Part shown: piece by piece, positions 45,637-53,966 of the stretch
How the letters are laid out: each line of letters starts with the position of its first letter
Position numbering within the stretch: the stretch's first letter is position 1
NCBI GenBank assembly: GCA_965237875.1
Contig: CBDEGP010000002.1
Location: 1,550,001 to 1,614,000, forward strand
Direction of reading: 5' to 3'
DNA from: DAOUJI01 sp965237875
GTDB taxonomy: Bacteria > Chloroflexota > Dehalococcoidia > Lucifugimonadales > JAGWBF01
Length of the DNA stretch: 64,000 nt
Program-made: the position numbers and the translations under genes
The notes under the pieces: model-generated
Told to the model about the DNA's origin: nothing
What the model saw: only the letters and a program-made list of their open reading frames with translations
Database searches by the model: none

Positions 45637-46725
45637 CTAGCTGGCTGTAATCCCGCTCTTGCCAACGGCGCCGGACTTGATGAGCGTCACCCAATCCCTG
45701 GGGCTGCTGACCGCGTTGAAGATGGTCGCCGACTCGAACCCGCAGTGCATCATGCAACCGGAGCACCTGGGGTCCCGTCCCACTCCATACTTCTCATTCC
45801 ACAGCGACGCTTCATAAAGTTCATTCACATTCTGCACGTGCTCGTCCGCCAGAGGGTAGCAGGGCTTTCTCCAACCCATGACGGTATACGTGGGATTGGA
45901 CCAGGCGGTGCACTGGTACTCCCGCTTTCCCCGAAGGAAGTCCAGGTAAATGGGGTTGTTGTACATCTTCAGGTCCTTGATGGCCTTTTCGTCCAAGATC
46001 TCCCTGAAGGCCGCCGTCGACTCCTTTCGGCTCAGGAAAATGTCGTGGTCCGGAGCGTGGGTGTAGTCGTAACCCGGGGAGACCATGCAGCCTTCCACTC
46101 CCAGGTCCGTCATCTTCTTGAAGAGGGCGTGCATGTCCTCCACGTCCACACCGCGGTAGATGGTGGAGTTGGTGCAGACCCTATAGCCGGAATCCAGCGC
46201 GTTCTCTATGGCCTGGAGGGCTTTCTTGAAGACACCCTTGCGGGCCACCGCTTCATCATGCTTCTCCTCCATGCCGTCCATGTGGACAACCCACGAGAGG
46301 TACTTGGAGGGCGGGACCTTCTTCATGACTCTTTCAAGGAGCAGCCCGTTGGTGCAGCAGTAAACGAAAAACTTCCGCCGGACCAACTCGTTGATGATCT
46401 GGTCTATCTTGGGATGAATGGTGGGTTCTCCACCGGCTATGGATACAATGGGCGCCCCCGACTCCTCGACGGCCCTGACGCATTCGTCCACGTCCATCAT
46501 CTTGTCCATCACCGGCTTATATTCGTGGATGCGGCCGCACCCCACGCATGCCAGGTTGCACATCTCCAGGGGCTCGAGCATTGTCACCAAGGGGAAGCGT
46601 TTCCTCCCCTTCAGGCGGTTGCTGACCATGTACCAGGCCAGCTTGACCGACAGTTCCATCGGCCTGGTAGCCCGCTTCTTGGCGCCGGCGCCTATACCTT
46701 CTTGACTCTCTTCAACCGCCTTCAT
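45637..46725 (-). CDS. hpnH: Adenosyl-hopene transferase HpnH (radical SAM)
   Basis: A 362-residue radical SAM enzyme. The [4Fe-4S] ligands are Cys56, Cys60 and Cys63 in CNLACVGC, and a GGEP motif follows in SIAGGEPTIH. HpnH adds the 5'-deoxyadenosyl group to diploptene to begin extended (C35) hopanoids. C-terminal Cys residues (CSGCMMHCGFES) may bind a second cluster, as in related proteins with SPASM-like tails. Length is normal. Confidence 0.94.
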   Translation of the reverse strand: MKAVEESQEGIGAGAKKRATRPMELSVKLAWYMVSNRLKGRKRFPLVTMLEPLEMCNLACVGCGRIHEYKPVMDKMMDVDECVRAVEESGAPIVSIAGGEPTIHPKIDQIINELVRRKFFVYCCTNGLLLERVMKKVPPSKYLSWVVHMDGMEEKHDEAVARKGVFKKALQAIENALDSGYRVCTNSTIYRGVDVEDMHALFKKMTDLGVEGCMVSPGYDYTHAPDHDIFLSRKESTAAFREILDEKAIKDLKMYNNPIYLDFLRGKREYQCTAWSNPTYTVMGWRKPCYPLADEHVQNVNELYEASLWNEKYGVGRDPRCSGCMMHCGFESATIFNAVSSPRDWVTLIKSGAVGKSGITAS

Positions 46726-46752
46726 TCTTCCGCCTTCCTCTCCGGCTCTTTA

Positions 46753-47853
46753 TTATGACTGGCGTTCCACGAGGAACGTCGCCATCTGCTCCAGTTCCTG
46801 CAAAGCCCAGGGACTCAGGCCAGCCTCTCTGGCATGTCCAAGCGCCAGCCCAACGGCGCGCTGGGTATCCGACGTGGAGTATTCCGCCGCATTCAGCTCG
46901 GCCAGGACGTCCAGAACGTCATCCACGTCCCGCTCGTCCACCTCCTCGCTGCTGTACACTTCCGTCAGTCTCTTTCGGGCGGAACCTTCAGCCGCTTCCA
47001 GCGCAAAGACTATCGGGAAAGACTTCTTCTTCCTTCTGATGTCGTTGCCCACAGGCTTGCCCGTGTTTATTTCGTCCCCCCAGATTCCTAGGTGATCGTC
47101 TCGGATCTGGAAGGCGCGTCCGAGATATGCGCCGATTTTGGCAAAATGGGATACGGAACCCTCGTCGTCAGTCCCTATGAGCGCCCCCATCTCCATTCCG
47201 CACCTGATGAGAGACCCTGTCTTGCAGGCGATCATCCCAAGGTAGTCATCCAACCTGATGTCCAAGCGTCCTTCAAAGGACAAGTCCATGCATTGCCCGC
47301 GAATCATGTCCAAATATGCTTGGGTCAACAGCCCGGAGGCCCTCAGGACCTTTTGGCGGGGCAGTCCCGCGCCGCATAAAGCGGAGCGGTCTGCCAGCGA
47401 GCGCATGGCGTTTCCGGCGGTTATGGCCTGGGGCTGCCCCCATAAGACCCACAGGGTTGACCTGTGCCTCCGCTCGGTGTCCCCATCCTGGATGTCGTCG
47501 TGGATCAGTGAGAAGTTATGGACCAGCTCGAGAGCGGCGGCGGCGGGCATTGCCTGCTCCCAAGCGCCGGAATGGGCTTCGCATGAGAATAGACAGAGGG
47601 TGGGCCTGAGAGCCTTGCCTTCGGCAATGCGCTCTTCCAGCAGGTTCCCCTCTTCATCCGCCCAACCCATGTGATAGAGCATCATAGGGTAAAGGTCGGA
47701 CGGACTGTCGCCGGCGCCGTTCACCGGGGTGACAGAGCGCCGAACGGCGTTCTCCAGCCCCTCTTTGTAGCGAGAAAAGAATGAAGGGACGGAAGGCCCT
47801 GCAATGCCGCCCGAGACGGACTCTACGGTCTTAACCCTACCCACGCCAGCCAT
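46753..47853 (-). CDS. Polyprenyl diphosphate synthase (FPP/GGPP type)
   Basis: A 366-residue trans-prenyltransferase. The first Asp-rich motif is DDIQD at 119-123 (LIHDDIQDGDTERRHRST), the second is FQIRDDHLGIWGD near 245. It makes FPP or a longer diphosphate and heads the hopanoid operon, so FPP for squalene is the likely product. Product length cannot be fixed by eye. The N-terminal 40 residues are extra relative to short FPP synthases. Confidence 0.9.
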   Translation of the reverse strand: MAGVGRVKTVESVSGGIAGPSVPSFFSRYKEGLENAVRRSVTPVNGAGDSPSDLYPMMLYHMGWADEEGNLLEERIAEGKALRPTLCLFSCEAHSGAWEQAMPAAAALELVHNFSLIHDDIQDGDTERRHRSTLWVLWGQPQAITAGNAMRSLADRSALCGAGLPRQKVLRASGLLTQAYLDMIRGQCMDLSFEGRLDIRLDDYLGMIACKTGSLIRCGMEMGALIGTDDEGSVSHFAKIGAYLGRAFQIRDDHLGIWGDEINTGKPVGNDIRRKKKSFPIVFALEAAEGSARKRLTEVYSSEEVDERDVDDVLDVLAELNAAEYSTSDTQRAVGLALGHAREAGLSPWALQELEQMATFLVERQS

Positions 47854-47937
47854 AAGATGCCCCTACACAGGGATACATCGCAACACGATGCTCGCAAGCG
47901 TAGCAAAGGGCGTGGAGGCTGTCAAGACCACCCAGTC

Positions 47938-47985
47938 AAATAAAAACGCGGGTTGTCAGCCCGCCGGGAACGGGCTGCTGACCCG
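47938..47985 (-). terminator. Rho-independent terminator after the Ldh-like gene
   Basis: Read on the minus strand, arms 47985-47971 and 47963-47949 form a 15-base stem with two G-U pairs and one mismatch, a 7-base loop, then TTTTTATTT. It lies about 45 bases after the stop of the malate/lactate dehydrogenase-like gene and separates it from the hopanoid operon. Confidence 0.8.
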
Positions 47986-48028
47986 CCCGGTCAATGCCGG
48001 ACCAAGGACCGGCAAATCTCCGGCTCGG

Positions 48029-49081
48029 TTACGGCTGGCCTATGACCTGCTCCAGCTTATGCCGCTCCACCAGCTCCCATACCTCAGACCAGGTGTCGTC
48101 CTCGATATAGATTCCGTCCCGGCGGCGCTGCTGCTCGTTTTTGTGCTCGAACTCGCCCGGATAGAGCACCTCGGTGAACCCTTTGGCCGGAGGAGTCTGC
48201 TTGACGTACTCTCCAAACTCCTTCAGGTCCTTTTTGAACTGGTCCAGCGGGCGGAAGGCGTTCACGTCAAAGCAGGCCAGGAAGCAACCGTCGTTGTGCT
48301 TCCCCTGGGGGTCAATGCCGAAACCCAGGCCGGTCAGGACCGCCGAGAGGGTCTCCACCATGAAGGAGAGTCCGTACCCCTTGTGGCCCTGGTCTCCTCC
48401 AAGGGGCAGAATCGCTCCGCCTTGGGCGTGGTCCATGGGATTGGTGGTCGGGTTGCCGTCCTTGTCTATAATCCAACCCAACGGCACCTGCTCTCTTCGA
48501 CTGCGGGCCAGAGAGACCTTGCCCCCGGCGACTGCGCTGGTGGCCATGTCCAGCAGCACGGTCCCCTCCAGATCGCTGGGCATCGCCATGCAGATGGGGT
48601 TCGTCCCAAGCCTCCGCTCACGGCCTCCGAAGGGCGCCACGGACTTGGGCCCGCGGCCTGAGTCGGCGGTGATCATGCCGATGAGCCCTTCCGCCGCCGC
48701 CATAGTGGGATAGGCGCCCAGGCGTCCTATATGGCTCTGGTAGCGGATGGTCATGGCCGAGACTCCGTTGGCCTTCGCCTTCTCGATTGCCATGCCCATA
48801 GCCCGCTCCGTCACGACGAACCCGAAACCCCAGTTGCCGTTGATGCGGGCCGTAGTGGGCGTCTCGTGCTCGACCTCGAAAGGGGCGCCGGGCACGATGT
48901 GCCCCTTGTGGATTCGCTCCACGTACTCGGGAATGTGTATCACGCCGTGGGAGTCGTGGCCCACCAGGTTGGCCAATATCTGGTGCCTGGCCACAGTGCG
49001 GGCTTCGTCTTCAGGCACGCCTTCGGCGACGTATATGTGGAAGGTCATCTTTTCCAGGTAGTCATGGGGAAACACAGGCAT
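48029..49081 (-). CDS. Malate/L-lactate dehydrogenase family (Ldh_2) oxidoreductase
   Basis: A 350-residue NAD(P)-dependent Ldh_2 enzyme, a fold distinct from classical LDH/MDH. Family parts are GHDSHGVIHIPEYV, the long GFGFVVTERAMGMAIEKAKANGVSAMTIR segment and PFGGRERRLGTNPICMAMPS. Members reduce 2-oxo acids (malate, lactate, ureidoglycolate, delta-1-piperideine-2-carboxylate). AAGGAGA precedes the ATG. It appears to be transcribed alone, with the terminator at 47938-47985. Confidence 0.92.
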   Translation of the reverse strand: MPVFPHDYLEKMTFHIYVAEGVPEDEARTVARHQILANLVGHDSHGVIHIPEYVERIHKGHIVPGAPFEVEHETPTTARINGNWGFGFVVTERAMGMAIEKAKANGVSAMTIRYQSHIGRLGAYPTMAAAEGLIGMITADSGRGPKSVAPFGGRERRLGTNPICMAMPSDLEGTVLLDMATSAVAGGKVSLARSRREQVPLGWIIDKDGNPTTNPMDHAQGGAILPLGGDQGHKGYGLSFMVETLSAVLTGLGFGIDPQGKHNDGCFLACFDVNAFRPLDQFKKDLKEFGEYVKQTPPAKGFTEVLYPGEFEHKNEQQRRRDGIYIEDDTWSEVWELVERHKLEQVIGQP

Positions 49082-49221
49082 GTCCGTCTCCTTATGGGGG
49101 GATTTCCCGGGTCTGCTCTGCCTGCGGGAAGTCTATAATGCCGCCCACCCTTTGTCCACAACCGGCGCTTTGACGCTATATGGGCAGACTGCTACTATGA
49201 ACTTATCCCAGAGTTTCTGCC

Positions 49222-49824
49222 ATGCAGCTCATCCTAATTCGACACGCCCAGACAGCCTGGAACAGGGACGGGAAGTTCCTTGGAGCCACCGACGTGGCTC
49301 TCACGGATCAGGGCATGCGGCAAGCCGGCATGACCGCAAGCGCCGTGGCCGAACTCAAACCCGACTATCTCATCAGCAGCCCCATGCTGAGAGCCAGGAT
49401 GACCGCGGACGCCATCGCAGAGCGGGCCCGGCTGGCCGTTTCCACCATGCAAGAGCTCACGGAAATCAACCTGGGAGACCTGGAGGGGCTTGAAGGCCGC
49501 GACATGAAAGAGCAATATCCCGAGCTTCTCGCCCAATGGAGGCGCGACCCCTCCCGGATATGCTTTCCCGCCGGGGAGTGCATGACGGACCTGCGGACAC
49601 GCGTGAGAAACACCATAACGAGCTTCGAGAAGACCTACGACGGAAAGACTGTGGCCGTTGTAAGCCACAACTTCCCCATCAAGGTCGCTCTGCTCGCCTA
49701 CCTGGGCCTGCCGCTCTCCAGGTTTCACCGGCTCAACATCAACCTGGCTTCTATTTCCGTCGTATCCACCAAATCCGGCGCCCGGCAGGTGGTCAGGTTG
49801 AACGACACCTGCCACCTCGACTGA
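49222..49824 (+). CDS. Histidine phosphatase family protein
   Basis: A 200-residue phosphoglycerate-mutase-like phosphatase. The catalytic RHAQT is at residues 7-11, and a second His is in VAVVSHNFPIK. Relatives dephosphorylate alpha-ribazole phosphate, sugar phosphates or similar; the substrate is not clear here. It is divergent from the Ldh_2 gene and is followed 19 bases later by tilS. Confidence 0.9.
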   Translation: MQLILIRHAQTAWNRDGKFLGATDVALTDQGMRQAGMTASAVAELKPDYLISSPMLRARMTADAIAERARLAVSTMQELTEINLGDLEGLEGRDMKEQYPELLAQWRRDPSRICFPAGECMTDLRTRVRNTITSFEKTYDGKTVAVVSHNFPIKVALLAYLGLPLSRFHRLNINLASISVVSTKSGARQVVRLNDTCHLD

Positions 49825-49843
49825 AGGGGTTGGAGACCTGTCC

Positions 49844-51301
49844 TTGGGGCCGACCCTGGAAGCCAGAGTCAAAGCAGCCCTTCTGAGGGCCGGGTACGCC
49901 TCGGGCGGCGTCAAGCTTGTGGCGGCGGTGTCCGGCGGGCCCGATTCGATGGCCCTCATGCACCTTCTGGCGGCGCTGAAGGATACGGAGAAGCTGAAGT
50001 TGCACGTAGCCCACCTCAACCACGACTTCAGAGGAGAAGAGGCGTTCGTCGATGCGCGGTTCGTAGCCGACGCCGCCCAAAGCCTCGGGCTCGCCTGCAC
50101 CGTCGAGGAGGAGGACCCAGAAGCATACCGACGCGAGTCGGGCATAAGCTCCTTTGAAGAGGCCGCCAGGGAGCTGCGATACCGCTTCCTGGCCCGGGTG
50201 GCGGAGAGTCAGGGAGCCCGGGCGGTGGCTGTGGGCCACACCGCCGACGACCTTGCGGAGACCGTGCTGATGCACGTCATCAGGGGAACCGGCCTTCACG
50301 GCCTGCGGGGCATGGAGGAAGTGTCCCGCTGGGTAAGCCGCTCAGGCGCTCACCGGACAACCCTCTTCCGTCCCCTTCTTGGGACCTTCAAGCGGGAGAC
50401 TGCCGGCTATTGCCTGGAGAATGGGATCGCAGTCAGAAAAGACCTGGGCAACGCCCTGCCCAGGTTCACCCGCAACAGGGTCCGCAGCCAACTGATGCCT
50501 GCGTTGGCCGAGTACAACCCCCGCATCATCGAGGCCCTGAACCGGCTGGCTGAGACCTCTGGCCTGGTAGTCGACTACGTGGAGAGCCAGGTTGACGCCC
50601 TCTGGGAACAGTGCGTCAAGGAAGACGGCGGGTGGCTTGTGATGGACTCCAAGACCCTAGCGGAGCAGCGCCCCTTGATGGCAAGGCTTCTGCTGCGGAG
50701 AGCTTATCTTGAGCTTGCAGGGGACCCGCGGAGGCTTTACCAGTCCCATCTCAGGGACATGGCCAATCTAATCGAGGCGCCACCCGGCAAGAGCCTCCGC
50801 CTGCCCCGTGGCCTCTATCTCCATTCAAGCTACGGCAGCCTGTGGATGGGAAGCGGGGCGCAAATTCCGTGTCCCTTCCCTGTGTTCGGCGGCGAGACCC
50901 GGATTCCCCTTGCTCAACGGGGCCATGCCGGAACGCGGACCGTCTCAGGATGGAACTTCGGCATGGAGTGGATGGATGGGACGGAAGAGCCGGCTGCTGG
51001 ACTTCTCACCGCCGACCTGGACCCGGAATCCCTGGGCGGGGAGGCCATAATCATACGGACTCGAAAGCCCGGCGACCGGTTCCATCCCCTGGGGATGGAA
51101 CATCCCAAGAAGCTCCAGGACTTCTTCGTCGACCGGAAGGTCCCCCGGGCATGGCGCGACAGGACACCGCTGGTGGCTGTGGAGAGGGGAATAGCCTGGG
51201 TGGTGGGCCACCGGGTCGCCGAGTGGGCAAGAGGCCGCCCCGGCCAGCCAAAACTACGGCTGTCTTTCAGAGTCCCAGGAGCCGGGACGGGTTGTCCTTG
51301 A
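49844..51301 (+). CDS. tilS: tRNA(Ile)-lysidine synthetase
   Basis: A 485-residue TilS. The PP-loop is SGGPDS at 30-35, and GHTADDLAETVLMHVIRGTG is the ATPase helix that follows. A C-terminal TilS domain (IIRTRKPGDRFHPLGMEHPKKLQDFFVDRKVPR) is present. It converts CAU anticodons to lysidine so that AUA is read as Ile, consistent with the frequent AUA codons in this window. The TTG start follows the phosphatase. Its end overlaps the convergent DUF6282 gene by 35 bases. Confidence 0.95.
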   Translation: MGPTLEARVKAALLRAGYASGGVKLVAAVSGGPDSMALMHLLAALKDTEKLKLHVAHLNHDFRGEEAFVDARFVADAAQSLGLACTVEEEDPEAYRRESGISSFEEAARELRYRFLARVAESQGARAVAVGHTADDLAETVLMHVIRGTGLHGLRGMEEVSRWVSRSGAHRTTLFRPLLGTFKRETAGYCLENGIAVRKDLGNALPRFTRNRVRSQLMPALAEYNPRIIEALNRLAETSGLVVDYVESQVDALWEQCVKEDGGWLVMDSKTLAEQRPLMARLLLRRAYLELAGDPRRLYQSHLRDMANLIEAPPGKSLRLPRGLYLHSSYGSLWMGSGAQIPCPFPVFGGETRIPLAQRGHAGTRTVSGWNFGMEWMDGTEEPAAGLLTADLDPESLGGEAIIIRTRKPGDRFHPLGMEHPKKLQDFFVDRKVPRAWRDRTPLVAVERGIAWVVGHRVAEWARGRPGQPKLRLSFRVPGAGTGCP

Positions 51302-52109
51302 CCATCAGCCCGACTTCAACGTCTTCAAGACCCGCCTCCAACAGGGTGGCGATGCCCATACGCATCCCTTCGGGAGGCATCGGGTGGAAGGCCTGGCCGA
51401 AGTCGGAGCTTATTATGCAATGCTCGGCCCCGATCGCTCTGATGACGTCAGCAAGCTGCTTCACCTCCATGCCGAACCCCAGCGGCATCATGACGTGGAC
51501 GCAGTGCTCGATGTAGGCCCCCTTGGACGCCAGGGCTATCATGTCCTCGGTGGTCATGCCGGTCATCACCGTCATGGATGAGCCGTGGGTGACCACGACC
51601 CTGTTGATGCCCATAGCTCTCGCCTCATCCACCAGGACCATGGATTCCTGCGTAGAGAGGTGGCCTGTGGCCAGCGCCATGTCGTGGGCTTTGATTGATT
51701 CCAATACGGGGTAGACCTCCGGGACCATCTTCCCATCCTGGTCCAGGATGTTGATCCCGCCGGGCAGCCCTTTACGCCGCTTGTCCGCCTGGGCTGAGAA
51801 AGTGGGCATCCAGACCATTCTGGCGCCCATCCTGGCCGAGGCCTCCACGGCGGCGGCGTTTATCCCTCCCACCTCTTCATCCAGGGACAGGCCTCCCAGG
51901 ATGGATATCCCCGGGACAACCTTGCTTACGGTGAACGCCACCGGATGGGTGGGGTACTCGTGGCTCTTCAACACCAGCCCCCTCATGCCCATGTCCCTGG
52001 CCATTCGGGCAACGTCAAGGGCGTCACTTCGCCGCTCGACTCTGGGGTCCGGGTCGAAGTGGACGTGGATGTCCACCGAGTCTTCCATGAGGCGGTCGAT
52101 AGAAGCCAC
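51267..52109 (-). CDS. DUF6282 amidohydrolase-like protein
   Basis: A 280-residue TIM-barrel hydrolase-like protein. Likely metal ligands are His in DIHVHFDPD, KSHEYPTH, TGHLS and VTHGSS, the pattern of the amidohydrolase superfamily, and Asp in SSDFGQAFHP. The family (DUF6282) has no set substrate. A GTG start follows AGGAG by about five bases. Its last 35 bases overlap the end of tilS on the other strand. Confidence 0.82.
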   Translation of the reverse strand: MASIDRLMEDSVDIHVHFDPDPRVERRSDALDVARMARDMGMRGLVLKSHEYPTHPVAFTVSKVVPGISILGGLSLDEEVGGINAAAVEASARMGARMVWMPTFSAQADKRRKGLPGGINILDQDGKMVPEVYPVLESIKAHDMALATGHLSTQESMVLVDEARAMGINRVVVTHGSSMTVMTGMTTEDMIALASKGAYIEHCVHVMMPLGFGMEVKQLADVIRAIGAEHCIISSDFGQAFHPMPPEGMRMGIATLLEAGLEDVEVGLMVKDNPSRLLGL

Positions 52110-52559
52110 CGCAACTCCTTAGGCGATGGGGTTTTGGGGCGCCGTTCCAGGGGACAACGGAAAGGTGGCGTAAGAATACGAGCCGCATAGGGGATTGTCA
52201 ACCAAAGTTCGGGGTCCAGTCCGATACCTAACATGTGCGGTACGAGAGCAAGCTATCCCGTCATTCTGAACGCCGCGCAGCGGCGTGAAGAATCTAAAGA
52301 GGTTGATTACCAAGCCCACCTGAAGAGAAAAACAACGCCCAAGACGTTTGTACCTGTCTTAGGAACGGCGCTGGACTGTGGAGAACTTCTGTAGATCCCT
52401 CGCTGCGCTTCGGAATGACAGTTTGGCGGGGGAGTGCGGCGTCTGGATTCCGGCCTGCGCCGGAAAGACGGGGATGGGGACTTAGTTCCACCTCATCCCT
52501 TCGGCAGGCTCAGGACAGGGGCCCAACCTTCTCAGCTAGCGGAAGAAGGGGAGTAAGCC
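52110..52559. other. Gene-free region with intergenic repeats
   Basis: This 450-base stretch between the DUF6282 gene and ribH has no credible gene. It holds several short repeat-type modules: CGTCATTCTGAACGCC...GAAGAATCT (52260-52295, with a CGCCGC/GCGGCG hairpin), an inverted GATCCCTCGCTGCGCTTCGG block (52394-52420), copy 2 of the 26-base palindrome (52442-52467), and CTTCGGCAGGCTCAGGACAGG (52499-52519). Such modules often cluster between genes in metagenomic bacterial genomes. Confidence 0.7.
52442..52467 (-). repeat. Dispersed palindromic element, copy 2
   Basis: The reverse strand of this 26-base element differs from 10741-10766 at one position. It has TTCCGGC/GCCGGAA arms and lies between genes, like the first copy. 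Confidence 0.8.
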
Positions 52560-53033
52560 CTAGGCGTCCCGGACGGCCCTCAGGATGCGGGCCATCTCCA
52601 CAGCGCCCTCGGCGGCGCTGGAGCCCAGGTTGCCCGACTTTCCCCCGGCGCGGTTGATGGCCTGTTCCATGTTCTCGGTGGTCAGCACCCCGAACATGAT
52701 GGGGATTCCCGTCTCGGTGGCGACCCGGTTGATGCCGGAGGACGCCTGATTCGCCACCATGTCGTAATGGCCCGTTTCGCCTCGTATGATGGTCCCCAGG
52801 CAGACTATTGCGTCGTACCGCCCGGTTTGGGCCATGGTCTTTGACGCCAGCGGCAACTCGAAAGACCCCGGGACCCAGACTATATCCACGTCCCCATCCT
52901 GGACTCCGTATCTGGTCAGGGTCTCCCTGGCGCCGTCCAGGAGTTTCTGAGTCACAAACTGGTTGAAACGGGCCACTGCTATTCCGATGCGCAAGCCCCG
53001 ACCGTCAAGGCCTCCAGACAGCTCTCTAACCAA
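52560..53033 (-). CDS. ribH: 6,7-dimethyl-8-ribityllumazine synthase
   Basis: A 157-residue lumazine synthase that joins the uracil and butanone-phosphate precursors in riboflavin synthesis. The core IAVARFNQFVTQKLLDGA, WVPGSFELPLASKTM and CLGTIIRGETGHYDMVANQASSGI segments are intact, including the catalytic His in GHYD. I place the start at the TTG at 53033, because AGGAG lies seven bases upstream and the longer frame to 53327 is out-of-character Arg/Gly-rich. Other rib genes are not in the window. Confidence 0.93.
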   Translation of the reverse strand: MVRELSGGLDGRGLRIGIAVARFNQFVTQKLLDGARETLTRYGVQDGDVDIVWVPGSFELPLASKTMAQTGRYDAIVCLGTIIRGETGHYDMVANQASSGINRVATETGIPIMFGVLTTENMEQAINRAGGKSGNLGSSAAEGAVEMARILRAVRDA

Positions 53034-53065
53034 GGTCAGTCTCCTGTTGTCGGATTCTGAGACAC

Positions 53066-53776
53066 CTATGCGGCCTCTTCGTCGTCCGCACCCGCCTCCA
53101 ACACCTTGTCCACGAACTCCGCCTCTGAAACGGCGCCCACCAACTGTGCTTTGGGCAGGACTCCCAGCTTGCTGTCCTGGCTGATGACAGTCTTGGGCAC
53201 GCCGCGCACCTGATAGGTCTGCGCCAGGGCGGGGAACTCCTCCACCTCTATCACGTCGGCGGTTACTTTGGCGTTCTCCAGGGCTATGGCGTGAGCAAGC
53301 CGGGCCACTCCGGGGCAATAGCCGCACGACGGCGTTACGAACACGCGAATGTGCACCGGTTTGCGCACCTTTTTGAGTTTTCTCCGGGAGTCCATGGAGA
53401 GGGGACTCACGCCCCTGGATATGGTCTTGATCCCCTCTATGATGGTGGGAAACTCGAGGCCCGCGGGCAGGCCGTAGAACTTCAACCGTCCGCCGCCGTT
53501 GTCTCCCAGAACGATGGCGGGTATCTGCTCAATCCCGTACTTTTGCCTCTCCTCCGCCTGGCTGTATATGTCCACGACTTCCAAGTGCAGCTTGGGAGAA
53601 AGGGCCGTAAGCTCCTCCATGAGCTGTTGGGTCTGAGGACAGTAACGGCACTCCCGGCCCGGAATGGTCAACAATGAGGAACCCTGGGAGAAGAGCTTGA
53701 TGGTTACGTCGTTTTTGAGGTCTTTACGGAGTTCCCTCTTGAGGGAGTCTCTGTCTTTATCCGGAATTATGGGCAT
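53066..53776 (-). CDS. Double-thioredoxin-fold protein disulfide oxidoreductase
   Basis: A 236-residue protein with two thioredoxin folds in tandem. The first carries CRYC (in PGRECRYCPQ), the second CGYC (in TPSCGYCPG), both followed by cis-Pro segments (EQIPAIV, RGVPKTV). This is the layout of archaeal/thermophile PDO proteins and the N-terminal part of AhpF. It would exchange disulfides in the cytoplasm and might reduce the peroxiredoxins. I use the ATG at 53776; a TTG at 53782 is in frame. It is 32 bases upstream of ribH. Confidence 0.87.
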   Translation of the reverse strand: MPIIPDKDRDSLKRELRKDLKNDVTIKLFSQGSSLLTIPGRECRYCPQTQQLMEELTALSPKLHLEVVDIYSQAEERQKYGIEQIPAIVLGDNGGGRLKFYGLPAGLEFPTIIEGIKTISRGVSPLSMDSRRKLKKVRKPVHIRVFVTPSCGYCPGVARLAHAIALENAKVTADVIEVEEFPALAQTYQVRGVPKTVISQDSKLGVLPKAQLVGAVSEAEFVDKVLEAGADDEEAA

Positions 53777-53966
53777 TGCCAACCCCGACTGTCCGTATTG
53801 GATTCGCCAAGTTTACACCCTTAACAACCCTTTTTCCACCCTTCCCGCTGGCGCAGCCCCACGCTAGCGTGTCCGTCAAGCCACGGTTGAAGGCCACCCC
53901 GGTTTTGTGCTACTTTACGCACGAATTTCGCAGGCCGAATCCCCAGCTTATTCAAGGCGGTGCAGC

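Noticed and set aside
53034..53327. N-terminal extension of lumazine synthase
   Set aside because: The extension is Arg/Gly-rich, overlaps the thioredoxin-like gene in another frame, and a good ribosome site supports the TTG at 53033.
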